Origin: RGIG4079 sp045646905
GTDB lineage: Bacteria > Bacteroidota > Bacteroidia > Bacteroidales > Muribaculaceae
NCBI GenBank assembly: GCA_045646905.1
Contig: JAZRLP010000030.1
Location: forward strand, 30,519 to 94,518
Length of the DNA stretch: 64,000 bases
Direction of reading: 5' to 3'
The notes below the pieces were generated by a model, which was given only the letters and a program-made list of their open reading frames with translations, was not told the DNA's origin and searched no databases. The position numbers and the translations under genes are program-made. Below are positions 42,099 to 51,004 of this stretch, piece by piece (position 1 is the stretch's first letter; each line of letters begins with the position of its first letter).

Positions 42099-43265
42099 TT
42101 ATATTTTTATATAGATTTTCTTCTTATAGAGGATATATCCTATTGACCAACAAAGGGCAATAAATAGAATTGCATAGATGCACGATGCAAGTGTTTCATC
42201 GCCAAGCATAGGCACCAAGAATTTGCTATATACATATCCCTTTATAGATAGCTCGGCTGCACCAAATTTAAATGAGCCGAAGATGATGCCTAACACTCCA
42301 CCAAGCACATACAAGAACAATGGGTTGATACCAAATGCTTCAAAGAAACGACACCATTTTTTATATCCTTTAATGTCAATAATCCATATGAGCAATGCCA
42401 ATAATGTAGAGGCCAAACCGCAAGTAACAAGGGCATAGGTTGGTGTCCACAATTTCTTGTTGATGGGGATTGCATAGTCAAACAAGAACCCAATTACCAT
42501 CAAAACAGCACCAATGATAAACAAACGATTGACACGCATATTAATATCTTTCACTTCCATCATCTTCATTCCTGCCCAGAATCCAATTAATACATGAGCT
42601 ATTGAAGGAATAGTACTCAACAACCCTTCGGGGTCAAAGGCAAGTTTAACGCCGTCGATAGTGTCTTTATACATGTGATCGATACCAAGAACAGCTTGGT
42701 CAATTACTGATACTATGTTTTGTTCTGAGAACACAAGACCATATTCATCAACAAGCAATATCACACCATAGCCAACCAATAATGTAGCCACAACCCATAG
42801 GATGTGTTTACATCTTGTTATCAACACTATGATAGATGCAGCACCATAACACAACGCCAAGCGAGGCATAACACCAAGTATGCGAATAGTGTCAAATGAA
42901 TTAGCTGCTTCACCTAAAGATTTACCACCTGCTATTCCGTAACACAACTTGCTAAACCATGCAATTCCAAGTCCGATTGCAAAGATGATAATGGTGCGTT
43001 TGATGATTTTAAACAATAATGAACCCGACATTTTAAACTCAAACTTACGCATTGAGATAAATGTAGAGATACCCATTATAAACATAAAGAATGGGAAAAT
43101 GAGGTCGGTAGGAGTCAAGCCGTGCCAAGGTGCGTGACCGAGTGGACGATACATATGGCTCCATGAACCTGGATTATTAACGAGTATCATACCTGCAATA
43201 GTGATACCGCGAAGGATATCGAGAGCAAGCATGCGTTGACTTTGTTTTTTTACAACTTCTGCCAT
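42099..43265 (-). CDS. murT: MurT-type MurNAc transporter (DUF5009/acyltransferase-like)
   Basis: A 388-residue inner-membrane protein with about ten hydrophobic segments. The start QRMLALDILRGITIAGMILVNNPGSW, then PWHGLTPTDLIFPFFMFIMGIS, is typical of the YeiB/NagX-like family now linked with DUF5009. In Tannerella forsythia the equivalent gene next to murK and murQ imports MurNAc without phosphorylation. The start is the ATG at 43265; the open frame upstream to 43334 overlaps the previous gene and is not used. Gaps are 7 bases before and 23 after. The role is assigned by family and neighbours. Confidence 0.87.
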   Translation of the reverse strand: MAEVVKKQSQRMLALDILRGITIAGMILVNNPGSWSHMYRPLGHAPWHGLTPTDLIFPFFMFIMGISTFISMRKFEFKMSGSLLFKIIKRTIIIFAIGLGIAWFSKLCYGIAGGKSLGEAANSFDTIRILGVMPRLALCYGAASIIVLITRCKHILWVVATLLVGYGVILLVDEYGLVFSEQNIVSVIDQAVLGIDHMYKDTIDGVKLAFDPEGLLSTIPSIAHVLIGFWAGMKMMEVKDINMRVNRLFIIGAVLMVIGFLFDYAIPINKKLWTPTYALVTCGLASTLLALLIWIIDIKGYKKWCRFFEAFGINPLFLYVLGGVLGIIFGSFKFGAAELSIKGYVYSKFLVPMLGDETLASCIYAILFIALCWSIGYILYKKKIYIKI

Positions 43266-43272
43266 ATCTAAT

Positions 43273-46071
43273 TTATTTTTTTGATTTAGTACAACTATCA
43301 ACCAAATAAGCGATTGATTTATATGGGATGCCACTATTAGTGGTCAAACCTATTTCACAAGTGCGGCTATTAGAATAGCCATGAGTAGCACCCGATGACT
43401 CGATTTGTGGGCGAAGCTTACGCAACGCATATTTATTGAGTTCGGGCATCATAAAGCCTTTGTCGCCAGCAAAACCACAACAACCCACTTCACTTGGCAC
43501 CACTACATTGCGTGAACACATGCGAGCAAGTGCAATGATTTTATCGGCCAATCCCATGCGACGAGACGAACAAGTAACATGAACTGCTATTGTTTCTTCA
43601 ATTGGAGCAAATTCTAAATGAGGAGCAAGGAATTCATAAATAAACTCGGCTGGCTCATAGAGTGGCATAGAAGTGATGTGGTCGCGCATGCGATGCAAAC
43701 AAGGACTTTGGTCGCAAAGCACTGGATATTTACCATTCTCCGAAGCCTCGATCAATGCTTTTTCTAATTCGGCAGTTTTGCGGTCGGCAATATCAGGCAT
43801 ACCTTTACTTTCCCAAATCATACCACAACAAAGTTTCTTCATGTTTTTTGGGAAGATAACTTCATATCCAGCCTTATTACAAAGTGCAATGATTGTATCA
43901 ACAAGAGTTTCAACTTTCTTGCCTTTTTCGCGCGATTGACCCATTGTTTGGTTAATACAACTTGGGAAATATACGACTTTGCGATCGGCAGGTTTGACTT
44001 CAGTTTTTGGTGAATAGAACGCTCCAGGAAGTGAAGGAGTCCACAAAGGCACACCCACCTTATTGAGAGCGCCACCTATAGCATTAACACCTCCATCGCC
44101 AAGCACTTTACCTGCAAAGTTGGCCATAGAAAGCACTGGACGGAACACGCCAGTAATTGTGTGCAAGTTTTTAGCGGCGAAATCGCCAATTTTGTATCCC
44201 GTGCTTCCTTTTGGTAACGATGCTTGACGCAAATCGTGAATCATTTCGCCAGTGTTGTTGCCCATTGGACACGACACACTACACAATCCATCGCCAGCAC
44301 AGGTAGAATTACCATATGACTTGAATTGCTTTTCAAGACGCGCCAAGCGTTCAGGGTCTTCACCCGATGTTTTGAGTCGAGTAATTTCGCGCTGAGTTAC
44401 AATGCGTTGACGAGATGAAAGTGAATCAGAATAACCACAAGTTACACAGTTCACTTCACAGAATCCACATTCGATACATTTATCGACATGACGATTAGTC
44501 AAAGGCATTGGTTTCAATCCTTTGATGTAACACTCGGGGTCATCGTTGAAAATTACACCAGGGTTGAGAATATTTTGTGGGTCAAAAAGTTCTTTGACGC
44601 GTTTCATCATCGTCCAAGCTTTTTCACCCCATTCTTTCTTAACAAATGGAGCCATGTTGCGACCTGTACCATGCTCTGCTTTCAATGAGCCATCGTAGCG
44701 ATCAACAACAAGACGCTCTACAGCCAACATCAACTCTTTATAACGATCGATTTCTTCTTGTGAGTCAAATGACTGTGATATGATAAAGTGATAGTTTCCT
44801 TCAAGGGCGTGACCATAGATACAAGCATCGGTGTAGCCATTATCTTGAAGCAATTGTTGCAACTCCACAGTTGCCTTTGGAAGATCTTCAATGTGGAATG
44901 CAACATCCTCGATGAGCACAGTTGTTCCAAGAGGACGAGTACCTCCTACCGATGGGAAGATTCCTGAACGAATTTTCCAATATTGTGAATATTCTTCAGG
45001 TTTATCGGTAAAGTAGGCAGGCTTGAATAGGTTAAATGGTTTAAGAATTTCAAGAATTTCGTTGATATTCTTTTGTAACTCTTCGGGAGTATCGGCCTTT
45101 GTTTCGGTGAGCACAGCTGTGAGTCCTTCACCTGTTGGGTCATTAACAGCCGAGAGAGATTTTTTGTCGAGAAGTTCAGCTCCAGCAACTGGACCCTTCT
45201 TCATTGCCACTACGGCTTTACAAGCTTCTTCCAAGTCGCTGAAATAAAGCATTGCACTTGCCGAGTGTAGATAGAGATGTGCAGTGTTTACAGTAATCTC
45301 TGAAAGGAATGCCAATGTACCTTCCGAGCCCACGATGCTATGTGCAATAATTTCAAATGGGTCGTCAAATTCGATAAATGGCAATAGATTAAGACCTGTA
45401 ACATTCTTAATGCTATATTTATATTTAATACGCTCAGCGAGCTCTTTATCTGCTCTAATTTCGTTGCGTATATTCATGATTTCCTCCATGAATTGAGGTT
45501 TGTTCATTGCAAAAAGCTTGCGTGAACGATCATCGCCAGTATCGAGCACTGTACCATCGGCAAATACCAATCGTACTGATTTCAAAATCTTGTCACTATT
45601 GGCGTGTGTGCCGCAGTTCATACCCGATGCATTGTTTACAACAATACCACCTACCATTGCCGAGTTTTTAGAGGCGGGGTCGGGAGAGAACATACGGCCA
45701 TAGGGACGTAGGTAGTCATTTACACGGCTACCTATAATCCCCGGCTGTAGTTTTATTGTTTCTGCACCAGGACCTATTTCATAATTTTCCCAATGCTTAC
45801 CAGCTACAATCAAGATTGAATCGCTAATGGCTTGCCCTGAAAGACTCGTACCTGCAGCACGGAATGTAACAGGAAGATTGTGTTTTGATGCTACTTTCAT
45901 CAATTGCGACACCTCTTCTTCGTTATTTGATCGAATAACAATTTGAGGTATCATGCGATAAAAACCAGCATCAGTACCCCAAGCGAGGAGACGAAGGTCA
46001 TCGGTATAGATACGGTCTTTAGATACTATACCTTTTATGTCTTTTAAAAACTCTTTATAAGCAAGTTCCAT
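43273..46071 (-). CDS. FAD and Fe-S oxidoreductase, D-lactate dehydrogenase-like
   Basis: A 932-residue fusion. An FAD_binding_4 domain (about 15-230, PVTFRAAGTSLSGQAI, NNASGMNCGT) and FAD-oxidase C domain (about 235-500, SVGGTRPLGTTVLIED, HALEGNYHF, KAEHGTGRNMAPF) precede two 4Fe-4S motifs (CIECGFCEVNC, CAGDGLCSVSC) and CCG-type cysteine-rich domains (CCGMIWESKG, CCGFAGDKGF). This order is that of respiratory D-lactate/2-hydroxyacid dehydrogenases. Because MurQ in the same operon releases D-lactate, oxidation of D-lactate to pyruvate is the likely reaction (inference). ATG at 46071 is preferred over a TTG two codons earlier. Gaps of 7 and about 18 bases tie it to murT and namZ. Confidence 0.92.
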   Translation of the reverse strand: MELAYKEFLKDIKGIVSKDRIYTDDLRLLAWGTDAGFYRMIPQIVIRSNNEEEVSQLMKVASKHNLPVTFRAAGTSLSGQAISDSILIVAGKHWENYEIGPGAETIKLQPGIIGSRVNDYLRPYGRMFSPDPASKNSAMVGGIVVNNASGMNCGTHANSDKILKSVRLVFADGTVLDTGDDRSRKLFAMNKPQFMEEIMNIRNEIRADKELAERIKYKYSIKNVTGLNLLPFIEFDDPFEIIAHSIVGSEGTLAFLSEITVNTAHLYLHSASAMLYFSDLEEACKAVVAMKKGPVAGAELLDKKSLSAVNDPTGEGLTAVLTETKADTPEELQKNINEILEILKPFNLFKPAYFTDKPEEYSQYWKIRSGIFPSVGGTRPLGTTVLIEDVAFHIEDLPKATVELQQLLQDNGYTDACIYGHALEGNYHFIISQSFDSQEEIDRYKELMLAVERLVVDRYDGSLKAEHGTGRNMAPFVKKEWGEKAWTMMKRVKELFDPQNILNPGVIFNDDPECYIKGLKPMPLTNRHVDKCIECGFCEVNCVTCGYSDSLSSRQRIVTQREITRLKTSGEDPERLARLEKQFKSYGNSTCAGDGLCSVSCPMGNNTGEMIHDLRQASLPKGSTGYKIGDFAAKNLHTITGVFRPVLSMANFAGKVLGDGGVNAIGGALNKVGVPLWTPSLPGAFYSPKTEVKPADRKVVYFPSCINQTMGQSREKGKKVETLVDTIIALCNKAGYEVIFPKNMKKLCCGMIWESKGMPDIADRKTAELEKALIEASENGKYPVLCDQSPCLHRMRDHITSMPLYEPAEFIYEFLAPHLEFAPIEETIAVHVTCSSRRMGLADKIIALARMCSRNVVVPSEVGCCGFAGDKGFMMPELNKYALRKLRPQIESSGATHGYSNSRTCEIGLTTNSGIPYKSIAYLVDSCTKSKK

Positions 46072-46089
46072 AAGCAATTATGTTTTCTT

Positions 46090-47340
46090 TTAATTGTAGA
46101 GATAATATTTAGCTGATTTAGCCTTGAAAGCTTCAACATCTTTGTTCCAATAGTCAATGATGTCGGCTACTTTATAATTCTTTGAGAATTTGATGCGAAT
46201 TTGATCGGTACCACACACTTTGTCAAACATATTCCAACGATTTCCCAAAGTACCTTGACCATCTTCGTCAAGGAGGCGTTTGTCGGGATACATTTCGGCC
46301 AAAATTTCCATTGCATGGAATTGTACCATAGTCAATTCACAATCAAGCACATCGGTAACATAAAGTTGAACACCTTGAAGGTTTTCACCTTTACCCACGC
46401 TATAATATGGTTTGATGTGAATAGGACGGAACATAATACCTTTGAGATTCAACGCGTTCAAACGATTGCAGAATTCTGTTGCATCAATCCATGAAGCACA
46501 AATCAATTGGAAAGGCATTGTGTAACCTACACCGATTGACACAAAATACAATTCACCAATAATACCAGTTGTGGGGTAATAAACGGCCGATTGTGGATAT
46601 GGTTGATGAGGAGATGGAAGAATCCAAGGCATACCTGTTTGGTCAAATGTCATATAACGATGCCAACCAGTCATAGGCACAACAGTCAATTTTGTTTTCT
46701 TGCCATCTTTCAACATGCCGTCATTGAGCATAAGCGCAAGCTCACCAGGAGTCAAACCATAAAGATAAGGAATCTTAAATTGGCTCACCAATGAGAAGAA
46801 GCCCTCCTCAACAAGGTTACCTTCTACTTTCAAACCTGATAGTGGATTAGGACGGTCGAGCACCATAAATTCTTTACCATTTTCGGCACAAGCTTCCATA
46901 CACAAGCCCATTGTGCTGATGAATGTAAATGAGCGACAGCCATTGTCTTGAATGTCATAAACAAGCACATCAACATCTTTAAGCATTTCGGCCGATGGTT
47001 TCTTGTTTTTGCCATACAATGAATATACAGTAACACCTGTTTTAGAGTCGGTGTAAGTGTCAACTTTTTCTCCGGCAGCAATATCACCACGCACTCCATG
47101 TTCAGGGCTATAGAGTGCAGTGAGTTTTACGCCTGGAGCGTTAGCAAGGATGTCGATTGTTGACACAAGGTTATTGTCAACACCACTGGGGTTGGTAATC
47201 AATCCAACGCGTTTGCCTTTCAATTGCTCAAAACCACCATCGCGGAGAGTTTCCACACCTGGTTTTACTTGAGCAGAAACTGCCATTGCCACAAAAGCGG
47301 CAATGGCGAGCACTGATATTTTCTTAAACAATGAAGTCAT
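46090..47340 (-). CDS. namZ: Exo-beta-N-acetylmuramidase NamZ (DUF1343)
   Basis: A 416-residue secreted enzyme with a signal peptide cut after VSA (residue 23). DUF1343 blocks are KGKRVGLITNPSGV, ALYSPEHGVRG with E80-H81, VYDIQDNGCRSFTFISTMG, LDRPNPLSG and PYLYGLTPGELA. The family releases terminal non-reducing MurNAc from glycan or MurNAc-GlcNAc and is proved in Bacillus and Tannerella. It would supply free MurNAc for MurT-MurK-MurQ. The start lies only 2 bases after the ampG stop, and the FAD gene follows after 18 bases. Confidence 0.93.
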   Translation of the reverse strand: MTSLFKKISVLAIAAFVAMAVSAQVKPGVETLRDGGFEQLKGKRVGLITNPSGVDNNLVSTIDILANAPGVKLTALYSPEHGVRGDIAAGEKVDTYTDSKTGVTVYSLYGKNKKPSAEMLKDVDVLVYDIQDNGCRSFTFISTMGLCMEACAENGKEFMVLDRPNPLSGLKVEGNLVEEGFFSLVSQFKIPYLYGLTPGELALMLNDGMLKDGKKTKLTVVPMTGWHRYMTFDQTGMPWILPSPHQPYPQSAVYYPTTGIIGELYFVSIGVGYTMPFQLICASWIDATEFCNRLNALNLKGIMFRPIHIKPYYSVGKGENLQGVQLYVTDVLDCELTMVQFHAMEILAEMYPDKRLLDEDGQGTLGNRWNMFDKVCGTDQIRIKFSKNYKVADIIDYWNKDVEAFKAKSAKYYLYN

Positions 47341-47342
47341 GT

Positions 47343-48710
47343 TTATTCTTTTTCTTCAACTTGTTTTGCACCATATTTAGGGTCGATGTGCTTGCGAACA
47401 AGAGCAGTAACAGCCCAAGTAGCGAAGTTACAAGCAAGTACCCACCAGAAGAAATTGATGTAAGAATTACCCAACAATTCTTCTTTGATGAAACCAGCAG
47501 CCATACCTGGGAGCATCATACCGAGAGCCATGAATGCTGTACAGATTGCATAGTGAGATGTTTTGTAAGGACCATCAGCAAAGTACATCATATAAAGCAT
47601 AAATGCAGTGAAACCAAATCCATAAGCAAATTGTTCAAGAACGATTGCGCTGAAGATAATAGCTTTACCACCGATTTCTGCATATGAAGGTTGTACATTA
47701 GAAAGAATGATGTAAGCTACACAGTTGAGTGAAGTAGCAAGGGCCATAGGCCAAATCCATTTCTTAAGACCACCTTTAGAAGCCACGATACCACCAATGA
47801 TACCACCAATAGTGAGACCGATGATAGCAAGTGTACCATAAGCAAAACCTACTTCGGTTTGAGTCATGCCAAGACCACCAGCATCGCGAGAAGCAAGAAG
47901 GAATGGTTGACAAAGTTTTACTACTTGTGCTTCAGGAAGACGATAAAGAAGCATGAACAACATTGCAAGTACAACATGTTTCTTTTGGAAGAATGTCACG
48001 AAAGAACCAGAGAATTCTTTAACGATATCACCAACACTTCTCTTTTTAGTATCTTCGCCACCTACTGCTTTATCGGCCACTGGAGCAGGAAGAATAAATG
48101 CGTGATAAAGTGAAACAACAGCAAAGAATACAGCACAAATGATTACTGTATATTTCCATCCAAGAGCCACATCACCAGTTTGTGTTTGAAGGATACCAGC
48201 AAGAATAACAAGACCACCTTGACCAAACACATTCGCACAACGATAGAATGTTGAACGAATACCTACGAACATACTTTGTTCTGATGTATTAAGAGCTAAC
48301 ATATAGAAACCATCAGAAGCGATGTCGTGAGTAGCTGAGCAGAATGCAGTGATAAAATAGAAGAAAAGACAAAGCATAAATGCGTTAACAGGAAGACCAT
48401 TTGCGATTTCTTCTTTATTTGGTAATGGAAGAGTAAATGCAATTGCAGCAAGACCTACAGCTACACATATTTGCATTGTAACAGTCCACCAACGCTTTGT
48501 GCGAATAATATCTACTATTGGACCCCAGAAAGGTTTGATTACCCAAGGAAGGTATAACCAACCTGTATAAAGAGTAGCGTCGGTTTCCGACATACCGAGT
48601 TGTGTGAAGAGAACCATTGTCACCATATTGATGAAGATAAATGGAATCCCTTGTGCAAAGTAGAGCGTAGGAATCCACGCCCAAGGATTGCGTTTTGTTG
48701 CTTTAGCCAT
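47343..48710 (-). CDS. ampG: AmpG family muropeptide permease
   Basis: A 455-residue major facilitator protein with 12-14 membrane segments. AmpG features are PTLYFAQGIPFIFINMVT at the start, GWLYLPWVIKPFWGPIVDIIRT, and FYFITAFCSATHDIASDGFYMLAL, the last holding the conserved A-HDIA-DG motif. It imports GlcNAc-anhydroMurNAc peptides from the periplasm. A loop of charged residues (about 205-225) links the two halves. It sits between SpoIID (24 bases) and namZ (2 bases), in keeping with import of the products of MltD-like enzymes. Confidence 0.94.
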   Translation of the reverse strand: MAKATKRNPWAWIPTLYFAQGIPFIFINMVTMVLFTQLGMSETDATLYTGWLYLPWVIKPFWGPIVDIIRTKRWWTVTMQICVAVGLAAIAFTLPLPNKEEIANGLPVNAFMLCLFFYFITAFCSATHDIASDGFYMLALNTSEQSMFVGIRSTFYRCANVFGQGGLVILAGILQTQTGDVALGWKYTVIICAVFFAVVSLYHAFILPAPVADKAVGGEDTKKRSVGDIVKEFSGSFVTFFQKKHVVLAMLFMLLYRLPEAQVVKLCQPFLLASRDAGGLGMTQTEVGFAYGTLAIIGLTIGGIIGGIVASKGGLKKWIWPMALATSLNCVAYIILSNVQPSYAEIGGKAIIFSAIVLEQFAYGFGFTAFMLYMMYFADGPYKTSHYAICTAFMALGMMLPGMAAGFIKEELLGNSYINFFWWVLACNFATWAVTALVRKHIDPKYGAKQVEEKE

Positions 48711-48734
48711 TTTTATTAGTTTTTATTTGATTTA

Positions 48735-50051
48735 TTAATATAATTCTTTGATTTCGGCATCTACGAAGTAGTGAAGAAGGATTTCTTTGTAGTTATATCC
48801 TTTAGCACCCATCACAGCAGCACCAATTTGGCAAAGACCTACACCATGTCCCCACCCTGCACCTTTGAGAGTGAAAGTTGAGGGAAGTCCGTTTGCATCA
48901 TTTTCACCTTTTTCAACCACGAAAGCCGAGCTATAGAGGTGAGAAGGAGAAAGTGTGCGGCGAATTTCAAGTTCTTTACCTATAGTAAGAGTTTTGTTTG
49001 TACCTACGATTTTGAGTTTATAAAGTCGACCCGAAGTACCGCGAGCGATAGGTTGAAGGTCAACGATATTACCGTAATCCATACCTGAGCGTTCTTTCAC
49101 CAATTTAGAGATTTCTTCTTGAGTGTAAGTAACTTCCCAACGATAGAAATCGGTAGTTTCTTGGTCGTAGTTATTTAGAACTTGTGAAAGAATTTCAGCA
49201 TCAGAAGTGTTACAATGAGCTTCGGGACGAGTCAAAATCCATTCACGAGCATTTTCTTCGATAGTTAAGTCGGGGAAATCGGTTTCATTTTCACCATCAC
49301 GACGAGCAGCGAGATAGTCATAATGAATAGGTTCCCAGCAGTTTTCAAATTCCTCATAAACACCACCACAGCATTTAGAGAAACGAGCATCACAAAGATT
49401 TTCGCCATCCATCAACACTTGGCCACGAGTAGCTTCAATAGCTTTAGCAACCTCGGGAGTAGATGCGCGGGTGATACCTTGGTAGCGTTGACAGTGGTCG
49501 TCGGCACACACATCAAAGTTGATGTGGTCTTCGCGGTCATACCACTTAATCATTTCATCGTCGGATGTTTTTTCTACAGCCGAATATTGTTCGCCTGCGT
49601 CAACGATGCGTTTGTTTTTATCTATTTGAGCCAACAACCAGCTACGAGAGATAACCGCATGAGCTTTGAGCAATTCAAGCGATGCAGTAGCACTCATTTC
49701 TGATGAAATTACGCTCAAAAGATAGTCTTCAACACCTAATATATTAATAGGTGTGATTTTACCATTTTCAACGATGAGCTTAAGCGCACCTTTGAAGCGT
49801 TGGTTTTCTTTTCGTTCCCAGTGGAAGTTTACCCCAATGGTCACATCTTCAAGCCAAAAGGAAACTTCATCGTTTGCTGGTTCAAAAAATAGTTCGGTAT
49901 ATTCTTTATTGTTCCAAATAATAGATTTACCATCGGTGGTAGCCACTTGGCTACCACTGACAGTAGTATCTGAAACATGGAATTCACCGTCGAGGATAAA
50001 TTTAACCTCTGCGGCACTCATGATGCCGACCTTAATTTTGGGTTCTTCCAT
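48735..50051 (-). CDS. SpoIID/LytB domain protein
   Basis: A 438-residue protein. The SpoIID domain carries VEDYLLSVISSEMSATASLELLKAHAVISRSWL (about 107-139, in parts) with the presumed catalytic glutamate E118. Residues H176, C182, H186 and C187 (FDVCADDHCQRYQG) look like the zinc site described for SpoIID. The end GWGHGVGLCQIGA-VMGAKGYNYKEILLHYF is typical. SpoIID cuts glycan that lacks peptide stems. No signal peptide or membrane segment is seen, so it may act in the cytoplasm on imported saccharides, unlike sporulation SpoIID; this is an inference. Neighbours are DUF4922 (about 12 bases upstream) and ampG. Confidence 0.9.
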   Translation of the reverse strand: MEEPKIKVGIMSAAEVKFILDGEFHVSDTTVSGSQVATTDGKSIIWNNKEYTELFFEPANDEVSFWLEDVTIGVNFHWERKENQRFKGALKLIVENGKITPINILGVEDYLLSVISSEMSATASLELLKAHAVISRSWLLAQIDKNKRIVDAGEQYSAVEKTSDDEMIKWYDREDHINFDVCADDHCQRYQGITRASTPEVAKAIEATRGQVLMDGENLCDARFSKCCGGVYEEFENCWEPIHYDYLAARRDGENETDFPDLTIEENAREWILTRPEAHCNTSDAEILSQVLNNYDQETTDFYRWEVTYTQEEISKLVKERSGMDYGNIVDLQPIARGTSGRLYKLKIVGTNKTLTIGKELEIRRTLSPSHLYSSAFVVEKGENDANGLPSTFTLKGAGWGHGVGLCQIGAAVMGAKGYNYKEILLHYFVDAEIKELY

Positions 50052-50063
50052 TGATTGTTTTTG

Positions 50064-50978
50064 TTACTTAATTTTGTTTACAATTTCCTCAACATCTTCT
50101 TTAGCAAGGCAAAGTTCGTTGAAGATTACTTTTACTAACTCTGCATCAAGTTTGATAAAGTCTTTTTCAAGAGGAGTGATAAACACACCACCCATATCAA
50201 CCGATGCAGGGCTGAGCAACATCTTGTCGTCACTTTCAGTTCCGTAGAAAGAAGGACGGTGTTGCTTGCGAGGAATAACCACAAGACGCACACCTGCAGG
50301 AGTTGCATAGCAGAGAAGGTTCATCATTGGTTCTTTTTCACCTTCAGGAACAGGAATTGCATCATAAAGACGGTCAAATAGACGTTCTCCTGCTTGAGGA
50401 TCATTTGAATCAATAACAAATACATTTAATGGTAAAGTGTCACATACAGCCAACACAGCATCACCATCGGTTGCAATAGTCTTGAGTTCGGCTCCATCAA
50501 GAGCTTCACCTATAGTCAAGAAATCACTGTTACCAGCTTGGAAATGCATGTGGTCGGGAGCTGAAGCGCCACATTTAGGACCATTATAGAATACTGTATA
50601 TTCATCAAGTTCTTTAGCAAGGCTCATCATGTCGGCAATGCGACCTTTGATAAGTTGATCAACATGTCCCATGTCGGGAATTGTCAAGTGACGAGGGAAG
50701 ATAGGGAATGGGTTGATAAGAACGATATAACCATTGCCCCACTCTATGCCACGCTGAACCGAAGGACGGTTTTCAGCACAAAGGAAACATTTGCGTTCAG
50801 CGAGAGATTTTGCATCAACTTTTGCCGATGAAGAAATGATACGTGCAGGGTTGAATTGCACTTTGATTTTCATTCCATCAACATCAAGTTCTTTTACTTT
50901 TACGCCCTTTAGAGCTTCAAAATTATCAGCGGCAGTTTGCCATTCAGCAAGCTGCTCGCCAATAAATTTGTTTATCAT
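50064..50978 (-). CDS. DUF4922 HIT/GalT-superfamily protein
   Basis: A 304-residue cytoplasmic protein of unknown reaction. ERKCFLCAENRP near residue 65 looks like a small metal or structural site. Later come NPFPIFPRHLTIPD and GPKCGASAPDHMHFQAGN; the HMHFQ element resembles the HxHxQ active site of Ap4A phosphorylase and GalT-like nucleotidyltransferases. It may thus move a nucleotidyl or phosphate group on a sugar phosphate. I prefer the ATG at 50978; a GTG at 50993 would add five residues. It lies between SpoIID and a GT2 gene and is co-transcribed with them. Confidence 0.83.
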   Translation of the reverse strand: MINKFIGEQLAEWQTAADNFEALKGVKVKELDVDGMKIKVQFNPARIISSSAKVDAKSLAERKCFLCAENRPSVQRGIEWGNGYIVLINPFPIFPRHLTIPDMGHVDQLIKGRIADMMSLAKELDEYTVFYNGPKCGASAPDHMHFQAGNSDFLTIGEALDGAELKTIATDGDAVLAVCDTLPLNVFVIDSNDPQAGERLFDRLYDAIPVPEGEKEPMMNLLCYATPAGVRLVVIPRKQHRPSFYGTESDDKMLLSPASVDMGGVFITPLEKDFIKLDAELVKVIFNELCLAKEDVEEIVNKIK

Positions 50979-51004
50979 TTCTGAATTTATCACAGTCGTA
51001 ATGA

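Noticed and set aside
43266..43334. 5' extension of murT
   Set aside because: It overlaps the end of the upstream FAD gene, and the family start QRMLALDILRG fits the ATG at 43265.
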